From the NCBI GenBank assembly GCA_903887975.1, contig CAISSD010000204.1, forward strand, positions 1 to 7,098: a DNA stretch of 7,098 nt, read 5' to 3'. This stretch comes from an uncultured Legionellaceae bacterium (GTDB lineage Bacteria > Pseudomonadota > Gammaproteobacteria > Legionellales > Legionellaceae). The notes beneath the pieces were generated by a model that was not told where the DNA came from, ran no database searches, and saw nothing but the letters and a program-made list of their open reading frames with translations. The translations under genes and the position numbers were made by a program. Shown here one piece after another: positions 5,606 to 7,098 of this stretch (the first letter of the stretch is position 1; the number at the start of each line of letters is the position of its first letter).

Positions 5606-7098
5606 AGAACAAACCCCTTTCAATTGGCGCGGAATGGAGCCATGAGTTGATTCAATTGTACGATGAGCACATCGCGCGTCTTGCCAAAGATTTTAAATTG
5701 GATACTTATCCCAATCAAATTGAAATCATTACTGCAGAACAAATGATGGATTCTTACGCATCGGTTGGCATGCCCATTGGTTATCATCATTGGTCGTTTG
5801 GCAAACATTTTGTCGATGTTCAGCAACGCTATCAACGTGGTGAAATGGGCTTGGCTTATGAGCTTGTCATCAATGCCAATCCTTGTATTGCGTATCTTAT
5901 GGAAGAAAACACCATGGCCATGCAGGCTTTGGTGATTGCACATGCATGTTATGGTCACAACTCTTTTTTTAAAAACAATTATTTATTTAAAATGTGGACC
6001 TCAGCTGATTCGATTATTGATTATTTGGTGTTTGCGCGTCATTACATCAGTGAGTGTGAAGAGCGTTATGGCATCAATGCGGTTGAAGCGCTTTTGGACG
6101 CGTGTCATGCCCTGATGAATTATGGTGTCGATCGCTACCAACATCCACAACCGCCATCCATCCAAGAAGAAAAAAGACGGCAAAAAGACCGAGCTGATTA
6201 TTTACAAACACAAGTCGATGAATTGTGGCGCACGATTCCAGCGTCAAAAAACACCATTGGGGAAACATCGTCTGGACGATTTCCAAGTGAGCCTCAAGAA
6301 AATATTTTGCATTTTATTGAACATCATGCGCCATTGTTAGAACCATGGCAACGCGAGATCATTCGTATTGTTCGAAGTATTGCGCAATATTTTTATCCAC
6401 AACGTCAAACCAAAGTCATGAATGAGGGCTGGGCTTGTTTTTGGCATTATACCTTGATGCATGCTTTGTATGATGAACACTTGGTCACAGATGAATTCAT
6501 GTTGGAAATTTTAGAAAATCACACCAATGTTATTGCGCAACCTGCTTACAACAGCCCTTATTTTAACGGCATTAATCCCTATACGTTGGGTTATCACATG
6601 ATGCAAGACATCAAACGCATTTGTGAAAACCCAACGAAAGAAGATTGTTTATGGTTTCCAGACCTTGCCAATACCCCTTGGGGGCCAGCATTGGATCATG
6701 CCATGCGACATTTTAAAGACGAAAGCTTCATCGCACAGTATTTGTCGCCTCATTTGATTCGTGAATTGAAGTTATTTCAGATCATCGATGATGTCAACCA
6801 ACCAGAATTACTGGTGGGCGCCATTCACAATGAATCAGGTTATTTAAAAATCAGAACCGCTTTATCAGAACTTTATAATCTTGGACAACAAGATCCAAAC
6901 ATCCAAATAGTTTCCATTGAAAAAAATGGCGATCGCTCCATGACGCTACACCACATTCAACACAACCAAATTCCACTCGGCGCATCAACAAAGGACGTCT
7001 TAAAGCATTTACATGCTTTATGGCAATTTCCCATTGTCTTAAAAACCATCGATTCGGAAGGTTTAACCACTCAGGAATATCATTGTCCCGACAAAGAA
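5602..7098 (+). CDS. spoVR: SpoVR family protein (YcgB), only the extreme C-terminus cut by window edge
   Basis: 499 codons read without a stop to the window end. E. coli YcgB has about 510 residues, and the last residues here (QEYHCPDKE) align near its end, so probably fewer than 20 residues are missing. The family is named for a Bacillus protein needed for spore cortex formation, but it is widespread in non-sporulating bacteria and its biochemical activity is not established. Seen: N-terminal YPNQIEIITAEQMMD (36-50) and GMPIGYHHWSFGKHF (56-70), NANPCIAYLMEENT (91-104), HACYGHNSFFKNNY (114-127), CHALMNYGVDRY (168-179), SEPQENILHFIE (229-240), APLLEPWQREI (243-253), MNEGWACFWHY (273-283) and FKDESFIAQYLSP (371-383). 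The conserved His114, His119, Glu275 and His282 could form a metal site, which is inference. A short segment at about 213-227 (PASKNTIGETSSGRF) appears to be a variable loop. No signal peptide or membrane segment was seen, so it is probably cytoplasmic. Third gene of the prkA operon. Confidence 0.96.
   Translation, partial: MKNKPLSIGAEWSHELIQLYDEHIARLAKDFKLDTYPNQIEIITAEQMMDSYASVGMPIGYHHWSFGKHFVDVQQRYQRGEMGLAYELVINANPCIAYLMEENTMAMQALVIAHACYGHNSFFKNNYLFKMWTSADSIIDYLVFARHYISECEERYGINAVEALLDACHALMNYGVDRYQHPQPPSIQEEKRRQKDRADYLQTQVDELWRTIPASKNTIGETSSGRFPSEPQENILHFIEHHAPLLEPWQREIIRIVRSIAQYFYPQRQTKVMNEGWACFWHYTLMHALYDEHLVTDEFMLEILENHTNVIAQPAYNSPYFNGINPYTLGYHMMQDIKRICENPTKEDCLWFPDLANTPWGPALDHAMRHFKDESFIAQYLSPHLIRELKLFQIIDDVNQPELLVGAIHNESGYLKIRTALSELYNLGQQDPNIQIVSIEKNGDRSMTLHHIQHNQIPLGASTKDVLKHLHALWQFPIVLKTIDSEGLTTQEYHCPDKE

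Noticed and set aside
5620..5958. A 112-codon minus-strand open frame
   Set aside because: It is antisense to conserved SpoVR codons, with no recognisable product; a shadow frame.
7040..7098. spoVR lacking a stop codon, as if fused or broken
   Set aside because: The frame simply reaches the window edge at about the expected C-terminus, so this is truncation by the window rather than a biological anomaly.

Overview
The window suggests a chromosomal segment from an AT-leaning gammaproteobacterium. All four proteins are close full-length matches, as I recall the sequences, to Escherichia coli PepN, PrkA (YeaG), YeaH and SpoVR (YcgB). PrkA looks alignable almost end to end. Codons lean to A/T endings, which would suit a low-GC lineage such as Legionellales/Coxiellaceae-like bacteria. 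That placement is inference and cannot be fixed from this sequence alone. I see no mobile element, CRISPR array, tRNA, rRNA or recent insertion.

Layout: positions 1-2270 hold most of an aminopeptidase N gene (pepN) on the minus strand; its 3' end lies beyond the left edge. A 112-base AT-rich gap (2271-2382) separates it from a divergent plus-strand operon. The operon is prkA (2383-4314), then yeaH (4337-5605, 22 bases later), then spoVR/ycgB (from 5602, overlapping the yeaH stop by four bases). The last gene runs off the right edge with probably only a few codons missing. The window is almost fully coding, and no gene-free stretch exceeds 300 bases.

How the genes may work together: PrkA is an AAA+ ATPase described as a serine protein kinase, and a Bacillus homologue has also been reported as an ATP-dependent protease. 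YeaH is a DUF444 protein with a C-terminal von Willebrand A (VWA) domain and an intact metal-binding MIDAS motif. SpoVR is a conserved protein of unsettled biochemistry, named for a role in spore cortex formation in Bacillus. The first two are co-transcribed and stress-induced in E. coli, while in E. coli ycgB lies elsewhere. Here all three sit in one tight, probably translationally coupled unit behind a promoter element resembling the stationary-phase sigma factor (RpoS) -10 sequence CTATACT. The most interesting reading is an AAA+ ATPase/VWA pair, in the manner of MoxR-VWA systems, acting with or on SpoVR in a starvation or stress response. That arrangement is known across proteobacteria but its mechanism is not established. 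PepN is a housekeeping peptidase and I see no reason to link it to the operon beyond the shared intergenic region.
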